Positions 1 to 6,795 of a stretch of DNA of 21,418 nucleotides are shown here, in pieces. Each line of letters opens with the position of its first letter. Within the stretch, counting starts at the first letter, position 1. The stretch is taken from positions 1 to 21,418 of the forward strand of contig CALJVC010000009.1 in the NCBI GenBank assembly GCA_937974845.1, read 5' to 3'. This DNA comes from an uncultured Pseudogracilibacillus sp. Lineage in GTDB: Bacteria; Bacillota; Bacilli; Bacillales; Amphibacillaceae. The position numbers and the translations under genes were made by a program. Under the pieces are notes generated by a model that was not told the DNA's origin, ran no database searches, and saw only the letters and a list, made by a program, of their open reading frames with translations.

Positions 1-261
1 ACTTGCTCCTGTTTTTCTTTGGTTTAAAAGCTATCTAGATTCCTTGCACCCTCCTTTACAAATAAGAAACCTATTCGTTTAACCCTTTCCCTCAACGAAG
101 CGAATAAAATCAGCCTTAAGAGGAAGGATTTTAAACACCTTTACAAGCTTCCTTGCTTACAGTAAAATACGTCACAAGTAAATTTATTTTCCCCTAACGA
201 CTAGACATTCCTTAATCTATCGGGTAAGGCTAAGGAAGATTAAAAGGAGGAATTTCGATTA

Positions 262-1266
262 ATGGAAGTTATTGATCGTTATGTTCATGCAGTAATCTCT
301 AAGATTCCGAAAAATGAGCGTTCCCAGGCCGAAGAAACATTACGAGCCCTTATTAAAGAAAAACAGGATAAAATTGACGCAAAGAACGAAGGGAAAGAAG
401 ATGTAGAAAAACTTTTACAAGAACTAGGACATCCACAAGAAATGGCTACACAGCTCGCAAAGGAACGAGCGCCGTTTATTACCGGTATACGCTTTGATTA
501 CTACCGTCTCGTTCTCCTTACCGTCGGACTGACCCTTACCATACATATGTTAGCGATTGCCATCATAGAATGGTTCTTATTAGAAAAGCCTTTCTGGCTC
601 CAGGCCCTTAAGTTGATTAGTGAGCTTTTTCTATTCGGCCTTCCCCTAGTCTTTGCTTGGACTACGATCCTTTTCTTCCTGATCGAGGCGTTGCATCGAC
701 GACGGATTAATCGATTAAATCAAGAAATATGGCAACCTAAAAATTTGCCGAGCCTTCAAACTATAAAACAAGAACCAACCCAATGGAAGATTGTAACTGC
801 CCTTGTTTTATATGTTAGCTTATTCGTTTGGCTTACTTTAGGGAAGGATTATTTCGGTTTTTGGATTTTTGATAAGGGGGAGTATATCGGCACCCTTTCC
901 TTTATGGCCGAAGATTTTTTCCAATCGACCGTCCTATTTATACTTATACTTCTTACGCTCAATATTATTAAAGAAATCGCAAAACTCGTGATTGGCCAAT
1001 GGACCAACCGGCTCACCGGACTTATTACGCTCGTCAATAGTCTATCGATAATTATTCTATTTTATTTCCGCGATCAATTATGGAATCCACAATTGATCCG
1101 TAGCCTTATTTCCTACGACATCATTGTACGTGGCACAGAAAGATATAAAATGACCATCCTATTATGGGACCAATTCACCTTCTGGCTCGTTACATTAGCT
1201 ACCCTTGGTCTCCTAATGGGCATTGTAACAGCCTTTACAAAAGCCGCAAACAGTTCTAAAGATTAA
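262..1266 (+). CDS. HAAS-domain multi-pass membrane protein
   Basis: A 334-residue protein of unknown precise function. Residues 1-70 are a soluble, charged, helical segment ending in ELGHPQEMATQL (54-65), which matches the small HAAS/DUF1700-type domain that Bacilli place in front of membrane segments. About six hydrophobic helices follow, near 81-105, 117-143, 176-194, 220-243, 251-268 and 300-326. The start is well set: AGGAGG at 245-250 lies 11 nt before the ATG. HAAS proteins are often partners of PadR-type repressors and are thought to be membrane sensors or stress proteins, but no PadR gene is visible here; one could lie left of the window. The gene is transcribed alone and ends in a strong terminator. 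The family call is fairly good; any role in signalling is inference. Confidence 0.75.
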   Translation: MEVIDRYVHAVISKIPKNERSQAEETLRALIKEKQDKIDAKNEGKEDVEKLLQELGHPQEMATQLAKERAPFITGIRFDYYRLVLLTVGLTLTIHMLAIAIIEWFLLEKPFWLQALKLISELFLFGLPLVFAWTTILFFLIEALHRRRINRLNQEIWQPKNLPSLQTIKQEPTQWKIVTALVLYVSLFVWLTLGKDYFGFWIFDKGEYIGTLSFMAEDFFQSTVLFILILLTLNIIKEIAKLVIGQWTNRLTGLITLVNSLSIIILFYFRDQLWNPQLIRSLISYDIIVRGTERYKMTILLWDQFTFWLVTLATLGLLMGIVTAFTKAANSSKD

Positions 1267-1272
1267 TTCCGA

Positions 1273-1315
1273 ACCCCTTATTCAACAATGAGTAAGGGGT
1301 ATTTTCTTTATTTTT
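1273..1315 (+). terminator. Rho-independent terminator of the HAAS-domain gene
   Basis: An 11-bp stem starts with CCCCTTA (1274) and closes with TAAGGGG (to 1299), with one inner T-G wobble and an ACAA loop. It is followed by the T-rich run TATTTTCTTTATTTTT. Confidence 0.9.
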
Positions 1316-1359
1316 ATAAAAGGAAAAGACAAGACCGGTTATAGAAGGTGGTACTTTAA

Positions 1360-1388
1360 TTTCTTTTCGCACTTTAATGCTTTATAAT
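1360..1388 (+). promoter_or_regulatory. Probable SigA promoter of trpB
   Basis: A perfect -10 TATAAT lies at 1383-1388. At 17-bp spacing the -35 is TTTCTT, a poor match, so the promoter is either weak or helped by an activator. Transcription would start near 1395, leaving a leader of about 55 nt. That leader is too short for a T-box or TRAP-type attenuator. Confidence 0.4.
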
Positions 1389-1449
1389 GTTAGAAAAGCC
1401 TTTTCGGATGTTCAACCTGCCGTAAACGAAAAAAAAAGGAGTGTCAAGA

Positions 1450-2607
1450 TTGAGTCAAACTGATGGTTTTTTTGGAGAATTTGGCGGTAGTTTTGTGCCA
1501 GAAGATTTAAAGGCGGTACTTGATCGCTTAGCCGATGCCTTTTATACATATAAGGACGATCCTGCGTTTATCGAAGAATATAAATATTACTTAAAGGAAT
1601 ATGTCGGTCGGGACAATCCGTTAACTTTTGCAAAAAATTTAACCGAAAAGCTCGGAGGCGCTAAAATTTACATTAAACGCGAAGACTTAAACCATACCGG
1701 CGCCCATAAAATTAATAACGCAATAGGACAAATCCTGCTTGCTAAAAGAATGGGAGCGAAACGTATTATCGCCGAAACCGGAGCCGGCCAACACGGTGTA
1801 GCAACAGCGACCGCTGCCGCCATGTTCAACATTCCCTGCACTATTTATATGGGAAAACATGATATGGAACGGCAATCGTTAAACGTCTTCCGAATGGAAC
1901 TCCTTGGAGCAAAGGTCGTCCCAGTTGAAAGAGGCCAAGCTCGACTGAAAGAGGCCGTCGACGTAGCCCTAGAAGATCTCGTAGAAAACTATGAAGATAC
2001 TTTCTATCTCCTTGGCTCAGCAGTGGGACCCCATCCTTTTCCATCGATCGTTAAGCATTTCCAAGCGATTATAAGTGAAGAGGCTAAAGCGCAAATTTTA
2101 GAAAAAGAAGGTAAGCTACCGAAAGCTGTCGTTGCTTGTGTCGGCGGTGGTAGTAATGCCATCGGTGCCTTCGCCCATTTTATTGAGGAGGAAGAAGTTC
2201 GACTCATCGGTGTCGAACCGGCAGAAGCGCCATCGATCAATGAAGGTGTACCTGCCATTCTCCACGGCTTTAAATGTCTCACCTTACTCGATGAAGAAGG
2301 AGAACCAGCACCAACAGATTCTATTGCAGCCGGCTTAGACTATCCTGGTATCGGCCCAGAACATAGTTACCTAAAAACGACAGGACGGGCAGAATACTAT
2401 ACTGTTTCCGGACAAGAAGCTCTACAGGCTTTCCAAGACCTATCCCGTATCGAAGGAATTATTCCGGCCTTAGAAAGTTCCCATGCCATCGCCTATACGA
2501 TGAAATTGGCAAAAGAACTTCAGCAAGACGATATTATCCTAGTCAACTTATCCGGCCGGGGCGATAAAGACGTCGATCAAGTCTTTCATATGTTAAAAGA
2601 ATCCTAA
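1450..2607 (+). CDS. trpB: Tryptophan synthase beta chain (solitary)
   Basis: TrpB condenses indole with L-serine to L-tryptophan using PLP. I place the start at TTG 1450 (385 aa). The in-frame GTG at 1441 is unlikely because its G is part of the AAGGAG ribosome binding site; TTG 1450 sits 8 nt after that site. Family marks are HTGAHKINN with the PLP lysine, ETGAGQHG with the catalytic glutamate, RQSLNVFRM, the phosphate-binding GGGSNAIG, AGLDYPGIGPEHSYL, GIIPALESSHA and the C-terminal GRGDKD. These place it in the TrpB1-like group. It is odd in two ways. No trpA or other trp gene is near, and the gene has its own promoter and terminator. Also, the stretch between GVEP and LHG (2209-2268) is about 8 residues shorter than in Bacillus subtilis-type TrpB and lacks the usual HAA segment. 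It may be a second, specialised TrpB. Confidence 0.92.
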   Translation: MSQTDGFFGEFGGSFVPEDLKAVLDRLADAFYTYKDDPAFIEEYKYYLKEYVGRDNPLTFAKNLTEKLGGAKIYIKREDLNHTGAHKINNAIGQILLAKRMGAKRIIAETGAGQHGVATATAAAMFNIPCTIYMGKHDMERQSLNVFRMELLGAKVVPVERGQARLKEAVDVALEDLVENYEDTFYLLGSAVGPHPFPSIVKHFQAIISEEAKAQILEKEGKLPKAVVACVGGGSNAIGAFAHFIEEEEVRLIGVEPAEAPSINEGVPAILHGFKCLTLLDEEGEPAPTDSIAAGLDYPGIGPEHSYLKTTGRAEYYTVSGQEALQAFQDLSRIEGIIPALESSHAIAYTMKLAKELQQDDIILVNLSGRGDKDVDQVFHMLKES

Positions 2608-2636
2608 AAAAAGGAGGGGCTCTCCCTCCTTTTTTC
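2607..2636 (+). terminator. Rho-independent terminator of trpB
   Basis: A perfect stem AAAAAAGGAGGG / CCCTCCTTTTTT with a 5-nt loop (GCTCT) begins at the trpB stop codon and ends in the T run. The A-rich left arm makes it potentially usable on both strands. Confidence 0.9.
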
Positions 2637-2678
2637 TATGTTTCTAGTCTTTTTTCGAGCTGTCATATAACAAAATCT

Positions 2679-2708
2679 TTGTAATTCTCTCTAAAAATAC
2701 CATATAAT
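2679..2708 (+). promoter_or_regulatory. SigA-type promoter of the RraA-family gene
   Basis: The -35 is TTGTAA (2679-2684), followed after 18 bp by a perfect -10 TATAAT (2703-2708). The ATG lies about 30 nt after the -10, so the leader is short. Confidence 0.6.
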
Positions 2709-2740
2709 AGATTTATCAAAAAACAAAGGAGTTTTTCATC

Positions 2741-3364
2741 ATGGATTCTGTTGTAGAACAATTTAGAGAAATTCCAACGACAGCTATTTCCGACGTTCTC
2801 AAAGGGATGAATAATATCAACCCGCAGGTGAAACCGTTGAAGGACGAATACCGAATTGCTGGACGAGCCTTTACGGTAAAAACTGCGGTCGGAGATAACT
2901 TAGCCGTCTTACGGGCTATTAAAGAAGCCAAAGAAGGCGATGTTATTGTCGTCGACGCTAAAGGAGATACATACCGGGCCATTGCCGGAGATTTCGTCGT
3001 TGGAATGATGCAAACGATGGGTTTTGAAGGCCTTGTTGTCGATGGCGTCATCCGCGATATCGTCGATATCAAAAAGTTAAACTTCCCAGTCTTCTCTAAA
3101 GGAACGACCGTATCCTCTGGAGGAAAAAATGGTCCTGGTGAAACGAACGTACCTATCTCTTGTGGTGGTGCACCCGTAAATCCAGGCGATATTATCGTTG
3201 GCGATGTCGATGGCGTCGTTGTCGTACCAAAGGATCGGGCTGAAGAAGTATTAGAAAAAGCAAAAGAAAAACTCGCCGCTGATGACGAACGAGAAGCCAA
3301 AATCGGAGGTAACCGCGAAGAAATTATTAAGTATGTAGACAGAATGATTGAAAAAAGTAAATAA
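2741..3364 (+). CDS. RraA-family protein (HMG/CHA aldolase-like)
   Basis: A 207-residue RraA-like protein. The family fold binds a divalent metal. Members act as 4-hydroxy-4-methyl-2-oxoglutarate / oxaloacetate-type aldolases or decarboxylases, or, in the RraA branch, as RNase E inhibitors. The motif GLVVDGVIRD carries the Arg105-Asp106 pair used for substrate and metal binding, and AGDFVVG (82-88) is the conserved glycine-rich stretch. The long charged C-terminal helix (165-207) is typical of Bacillus members. Older annotations call such proteins MenG or dimethylmenaquinone methyltransferase, which the sequence does not support because there is no SAM-binding motif. The ribosome binding site AAAGGAG sits about 9 nt before the ATG. 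The gene is monocistronic and followed by a long hairpin. The exact substrate cannot be told. Confidence 0.85.
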   Translation: MDSVVEQFREIPTTAISDVLKGMNNINPQVKPLKDEYRIAGRAFTVKTAVGDNLAVLRAIKEAKEGDVIVVDAKGDTYRAIAGDFVVGMMQTMGFEGLVVDGVIRDIVDIKKLNFPVFSKGTTVSSGGKNGPGETNVPISCGGAPVNPGDIIVGDVDGVVVVPKDRAEEVLEKAKEKLAADDEREAKIGGNREEIIKYVDRMIEKSK

Positions 3365-3385
3365 TCTTTTGTAAGCGGATTATTC

Positions 3386-3440
3386 GGGGCGTTACAAATC
3401 GTGCAAACAGCATAGGTTTCTAACGCTCCTCTTCTTTTAC
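3386..3440 (+). terminator. Long imperfect hairpin, possible terminator of the RraA-family gene
   Basis: The outer stem GGGGCGTTA (3386-3394) pairs with TAACGCTCC (3421-3429), with one wobble. After a C-C mismatch, AAATC pairs with GGTTT; an inner TGC/GCA pair closes an AAACA loop. About 17 pairs form in 44 nt. The downstream run TCTTCTTTTAC is T-rich but broken, so termination may be partial. Confidence 0.6.
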
Positions 3441-3564
3441 TTGGAAAAATTACTCCCATCCTAAAACCTTAAAAAGGACGCGACTCCTTGTCCCGTATGG
3501 TATGAACTTTTTTCACAATGTGTACAATATTACTAAAAATGTTTTCAAACTTACGTCGTTTCTC

Positions 3565-3593
3565 TTTACAAGTGATAACGTATCACAGATAAT
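3565..3593 (+). promoter_or_regulatory. ptsH promoter with an inverted repeat in the spacer
   Basis: The -35 is TTTACA (3565-3570), the spacer is 17 bp, and the -10 is GATAAT (3588-3593); both boxes are one base from consensus. The perfect inverted repeat GTGATA-ACG-TATCAC (3572-3586) fills the spacer, so a bound dimeric repressor would block RNA polymerase. The repeat resembles a cre site (TG..AACG..CA) but is one base too short in its right half. Confidence 0.6.
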
Positions 3594-3650
3594 TCTTATA
3601 TAGAGGGTTTTACTTACATAAAGTAAGGACCGGAGAGAGGAGGACGTTTC

Positions 3651-3932
3651 ATGATTAAAAAAGAATTTGTCATCACTTCTGAAGTCGGCTTACACGCGCG
3701 TCCAGCCACTTTGCTCGTCCAAGAAGCGAGTCGCTATTCTTCTGAAGTTGAATTAGAATATCAAAATAAAAAAGTAAACGTTAAATCGATCATGGGTGTC
3801 ATGTCCCTTGGAATCCCCCAAGGAGGCAAGTTCGATTTAATCATTACAGGTAACGATGAAGTCGAAGCGTTTCAAGGAATCGAAGCATTGTTGCATAAAG
3901 AAGCTATTGCCGAACTTTCCGAGGAAGCATAA
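3651..3932 (+). CDS. ptsH: Phosphocarrier protein HPr (solitary)
   Basis: HPr passes phosphate from enzyme I to the sugar-specific EII proteins. In Firmicutes it is also phosphorylated on Ser46 by HPr kinase to act as CcpA co-repressor. The protein has 93 residues, near the usual 87-89. GLHARPAT carries the phosphorylated His15 with Arg17, and VKSIMGVMSLGIPQGG carries Ser46 and the hydrophobic patch that contacts CcpA and HPrK. His15 rules out Crh, which has Gln there. The ribosome binding site GAGGAGG lies 7 nt before the ATG. Unlike the usual ptsHI pair, no ptsI follows; the gene stands alone between its own promoter and a terminator. The call is very safe; the reason for its separation is unknown. 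Confidence 0.95.
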   Translation: MIKKEFVITSEVGLHARPATLLVQEASRYSSEVELEYQNKKVNVKSIMGVMSLGIPQGGKFDLIITGNDEVEAFQGIEALLHKEAIAELSEEA

Positions 3933-3950
3933 AGACAACCCCAACATATA

Positions 3951-3990
3951 AAAAGACGGTGTTCCAAGCAACTGAACACCGTCTCTTTAT
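3951..3990. terminator. Bidirectional terminator shared by ptsH and the menC-type gene
   Basis: A perfect 11-bp stem AGACGGTGTTC (3954-3964) / GAACACCGTCT (3974-3984) has a 9-nt loop. It is followed by CTTTAT on the + strand and TTTTTATATG on the minus strand. It separates two convergent transcripts. Confidence 0.9.
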
Positions 3991-3994
3991 ATAG

Positions 3995-5107
3995 TTAGCG
4001 ATAGTTTCGGCGATCGATACAATAAAACTCCACCGCTTCCCAATCGATCCCAAAGCCAATACCTGGTTGCTTCGACAAGGTAATGACCCCATCGTGAACC
4101 TTTACCTCTGGCACAATAATGTCCCGCTCCCAGTAATGACTCGAAGCCCCGATATCTCCAGGAAATGTAAAACGGTCTAAGCTAGCAAGGGCCATATTTT
4201 GCGCCCGGCCAACCCCAGCATCCAGCATACCACCGACCCAGACATCTATTCCTTTTTCACTACAATAATCATGCACCCGTTTAGCAACAGATAACCCCCC
4301 TAAGCGACCTTGTTTAATATTGATTACTTGGCAACTTTTAAGTTGAATAGCAAGGCTTGCATCCGTAAAAGAATGGATACTCTCGTCCAAACAAAGAGGC
4401 GTTTCGAGCTCCTTTTGTAAAAAAGCATGATTTAAAATATCATCCTCAGCCAAGGGCTGTTCAATCATTAATAAATTAAACGCATCGAAACGTCGAAGGT
4501 GATCTAAATCATCTAAAGTATAGGCCGAATTGGCATCAACCATTAAGGCTAAATTAGGGAACTCTCGACGTATTTCCTTTAAAACCTTCAGATCCCGCCC
4601 GCGATCTACTTTGATTTTTATCCGCTTATACCCCTCCTCTACGTACTGTTCAATTCTTTTAAGTAGAGTAATCGTCTCGGCCTCCATCCCTAAACTAATA
4701 CCTACTTCTACTTCCTGCCGGACGCCCCCTAAGACTTCATAAAGGGGCTTTCCCTGCCGTTTCGCATACAAATCCCAAACAGCTCCTTCTAAGGAAGCCT
4801 TGGCCATATGGTTTCGTTTCACCCCTTGAAATAAACGAGTTACTTCGTCAGGATGTTTTAACGTTTTGCCTAGTAAGGTTGGAATTAAAAAACGATCTAA
4901 CATATGAAAAACCGTTTCGGTCGTTTCTTCGGTATACCAAGGAACGGTAAACTGTACCGACTCCCCATATCCAACAGTACCCGACGCATCCTTTATTTCT
5001 AATAAAAAGAAATCTTTTTCCTTCACTTGACCAAAGCTCGTCCAAAAAGGTCGCTTTAATGGCATTTGCAAGCGATATAGATTAACTTCTTCAATCTTCA
5101 CTTTCAC
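3995..5107 (-). CDS. menC: o-Succinylbenzoate synthase / N-succinylamino acid racemase (enolase superfamily)
   Basis: A 370-residue enzyme of the muconate-lactonizing subgroup. The catalytic set is complete: Lys164-x-Lys166 (KIKIKVDRG region), the metal ligands Asp191 (VDANSAY), Glu216 (MIEQP) and Asp241 (LDES), and Lys265 (NIKQGRLGG). Relatives either dehydrate SHCHC to o-succinylbenzoate in menaquinone synthesis or racemise N-succinylamino acids; many Bacillaceae enzymes do both. No menaquinone genes are adjacent. The upstream partner is a transporter, 79 nt away, so a role in amino acid uptake or racemisation is as likely as menaquinone synthesis. The start is uncertain: GTG 5107 is only 4 nt after GGAGG, while GTG 5101 (two codons in) has about 10 nt. 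The gene symbol reflects family membership only. Confidence 0.85.
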   Translation of the reverse strand: MKVKIEEVNLYRLQMPLKRPFWTSFGQVKEKDFFLLEIKDASGTVGYGESVQFTVPWYTEETTETVFHMLDRFLIPTLLGKTLKHPDEVTRLFQGVKRNHMAKASLEGAVWDLYAKRQGKPLYEVLGGVRQEVEVGISLGMEAETITLLKRIEQYVEEGYKRIKIKVDRGRDLKVLKEIRREFPNLALMVDANSAYTLDDLDHLRRFDAFNLLMIEQPLAEDDILNHAFLQKELETPLCLDESIHSFTDASLAIQLKSCQVINIKQGRLGGLSVAKRVHDYCSEKGIDVWVGGMLDAGVGRAQNMALASLDRFTFPGDIGASSHYWERDIIVPEVKVHDGVITLSKQPGIGFGIDWEAVEFYCIDRRNYR

Positions 5108-5154
5108 CCATCCTCCTCATCTTCCTTCATCTTAACATAAGGAGAAGCGAAAGA

Positions 5155-5176
5155 AAGCTTCCTATCTCGGAAGCTT
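5155..5176 (-). terminator. Weak hairpin between the transporter gene and the menC-type gene
   Basis: A perfect 8-bp inverted repeat AAGCTTCC / GGAAGCTT with a 6-nt loop lies just after the transporter stop. On the minus strand it is followed by TCTTTCGCTTCTCC, which is pyrimidine-rich but not a true T run. It may lower expression of the downstream gene or protect the 3' end of the transporter message. Confidence 0.4.
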
Positions 5177-5186
5177 CCTAGAAGTA

Positions 5187-6635
5187 TCAAGGAAAGAGAA
5201 ACACTGCACATAAAGTAGACACGATTAAACCGGTCAAAACAGGGAAGAAACTTTTTCGTACTAATTCTAAGACGGACACTTTCGCAAAAGCTGCCACTGC
5301 AACCAAGGAAGACCAGGCGACTAAAGTTCCGCCACCTGTCCAAATCGCTCCTTGTTGTCCTATAGCCGCTAACGTCGCGGGGTCAATTCCCATCGCCTCT
5401 CCTAAAGGACCGGAAAGAGCACCCGTTAGTGGCAATCCTGAAAAACCCGATCCATCCAAACCTGTAACCATTCCTAAAAGCAATATACTAAAAGCTGCTA
5501 AGACCCCCTGGGCTGGCAAAAAAGACTCTCCAGCTAAAATCAAGTCGAATAAAAAAGAAGGCATCTCCTCTAATTGTAAAATTTCCTGAGCTGTTTCAGC
5601 ATTTCCTAAAAAGAAAAATCCCGCAATCGGTAAAACAACCCCCATCGCCCGAAAAGCAAATACTAAGCCTTCAATAATATGTTGGCTCACCCTTTCTAGC
5701 GAACCTTGTAAACGGAAGGTTATCGTCCCGGCAACTAGTAACAAAAATGCCATTCCACCAATCAAAGAAGCACCCGCTCCCCCTTCTACCGTAGCTGTAG
5801 AGAAAAATTTCGTATAAAGCATATATAAAACGACAAGGAGAAAAACTACAGGCACTCCGAAAGCAAAGATTCTTCCCTTCCAAAGCCTAGAAGTAGAAGA
5901 AGAAACCTCCCCCTTCTCTCCTAAATTAATTGGAGGAAGCTCCCTTTCCCCTTCTTCCCCTTCCTTTGCCTCCCAGGCTTGTAAAAGTCGGTTATCAGGC
6001 TTCTGAATTTCCTTTCGAATCATTGCATAGGCAAAACCAAGGGCTATAAAGCCTGTAATAAAGGATAAAATAAAGGCTCGATGGCTAACAATACCCACCT
6101 CTAAGCCGGCGGAGCTGGCACTTAAAGTCGGTGCAATTTGAATAATATAGTCAGAAGAAAGAGCCATCCCCTGACCGGCAAGGGATATGGCCATTCCTAC
6201 TCCTAAAGCCGGCAAACCAGAGCGGATAGCAACAGGAATTAATAAAACACCAACTAGAGGAACCGCAGGGGTTGGCCAGAAAAAAAGAGAAAGCAAATAC
6301 GTCACGATTATTAATACAAAAAAGGAAACATGGCCATTAACCATGACCCTTTGAAAAGGAAGGATCATCTTCTCATCGGCACCGAGATCCCTTAAAGACC
6401 GTAACAAGGCAGTCATTACCGCAATGATTAAAAAAATATCGAAAAGAGAACTAGCTGCTACTAAACTAGCTCGAAAGGTAGATTGAAAAGCATGAAATAA
6501 AGAGGAAGTGAAAGAAAAGGCAACAAGAAAAGTAAATACAATTGCCGGTACAACTACATTTTTCCGGATGAGCATCGTCAAAATAATTCCCACCGTCCCT
6601 ACAAAATAAATCCAATGGGCAGGACTCAAATCCAT
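5187..6635 (-). CDS. Polytopic membrane transporter (YhfA/DcuC-like, substrate unknown)
   Basis: A 482-residue very hydrophobic protein with roughly a dozen membrane helices. A single long charged loop near residues 205-250 splits it into two halves, as in ion-transporter superfamily carriers such as DcuC, GntP and Bacillus YhfA-like proteins. Each half holds a glycine/serine-rich or proline-rich re-entrant-type stretch: FFWPTPAVPLVGVLL with SLAGQGMALSSD in the first, and TGLDGSGFSGLPLTGALSG with WTGGGTLVAWSS in the second. The start is well supported: GGGGAG lies 8 nt before the ATG. It precedes the MenC/NSAR-type gene and is probably co-transcribed with it, which hints at an acyl-amino acid or dicarboxylate substrate, but this is inference. 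It diverges from pepF. The fold is fairly certain; the substrate is not. Confidence 0.75.
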   Translation of the reverse strand: MDLSPAHWIYFVGTVGIILTMLIRKNVVVPAIVFTFLVAFSFTSSLFHAFQSTFRASLVAASSLFDIFLIIAVMTALLRSLRDLGADEKMILPFQRVMVNGHVSFFVLIIVTYLLSLFFWPTPAVPLVGVLLIPVAIRSGLPALGVGMAISLAGQGMALSSDYIIQIAPTLSASSAGLEVGIVSHRAFILSFITGFIALGFAYAMIRKEIQKPDNRLLQAWEAKEGEEGERELPPINLGEKGEVSSSTSRLWKGRIFAFGVPVVFLLVVLYMLYTKFFSTATVEGGAGASLIGGMAFLLLVAGTITFRLQGSLERVSQHIIEGLVFAFRAMGVVLPIAGFFFLGNAETAQEILQLEEMPSFLFDLILAGESFLPAQGVLAAFSILLLGMVTGLDGSGFSGLPLTGALSGPLGEAMGIDPATLAAIGQQGAIWTGGGTLVAWSSLVAVAAFAKVSVLELVRKSFFPVLTGLIVSTLCAVFLFP

Positions 6636-6795
6636 GATACCTACTCCCCCCTCATGAGATGTACTATACGGTATGTCAAAGGAGGTAGGGACGTGTATCT
6701 TTAAATGTAAAAATTTCTATAGATTCGATACAATAAGAGAGAATCAAAGCAAAGCTTTTTTTAAAGATAAGGTAATAGAAGGAAGGATGAACAAT

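Noticed and set aside
1..60. Start of a minus-strand gene just off the left edge (GGAG near base 6-9 on the minus strand)
   Set aside because: No start codon is inside the window; it cannot be shown.
1343..1360. GGTGGTAC-like sequence upstream of trpB resembling a T-box
   Set aside because: It lacks the rest of the T-box consensus (ACCGCG), has no specifier stem or terminator, and lies upstream of the likely -10, so it would not be in the transcript.
2741..3364. Annotation as demethylmenaquinone methyltransferase (MenG), linked to the nearby menC-type gene
   Set aside because: The protein has the RraA fold motifs and no SAM-binding motif; the MenG name is an old misannotation of this family.
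2716..3459. A 247-residue open frame on the minus strand opposite the RraA-family gene
   Set aside because: It is a shadow of the + strand gene. It has no ribosome binding site, a low-complexity Ser/Thr/Ile-rich translation and no recognisable domain, while the + frame matches a known family.
3471..3490. AAGGA/TCCTT hairpin as a minus-strand terminator
   Set aside because: The stem is only 5 bp and no minus-strand gene lies upstream to need it.
3572..3586. A true CcpA cre site at ptsH
   Set aside because: The right half has three bases between CG and CA, not the four of the cre consensus, so only resemblance is claimed.
3651..3932. Crh in place of HPr
   Set aside because: His15 is present; Crh has Gln at this position.
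6673..6795. A 41-residue N-terminal extension of PepF from ATG 6673
   Set aside because: There is no ribosome binding site before it, it lacks family similarity, and a good start exists at 6796.
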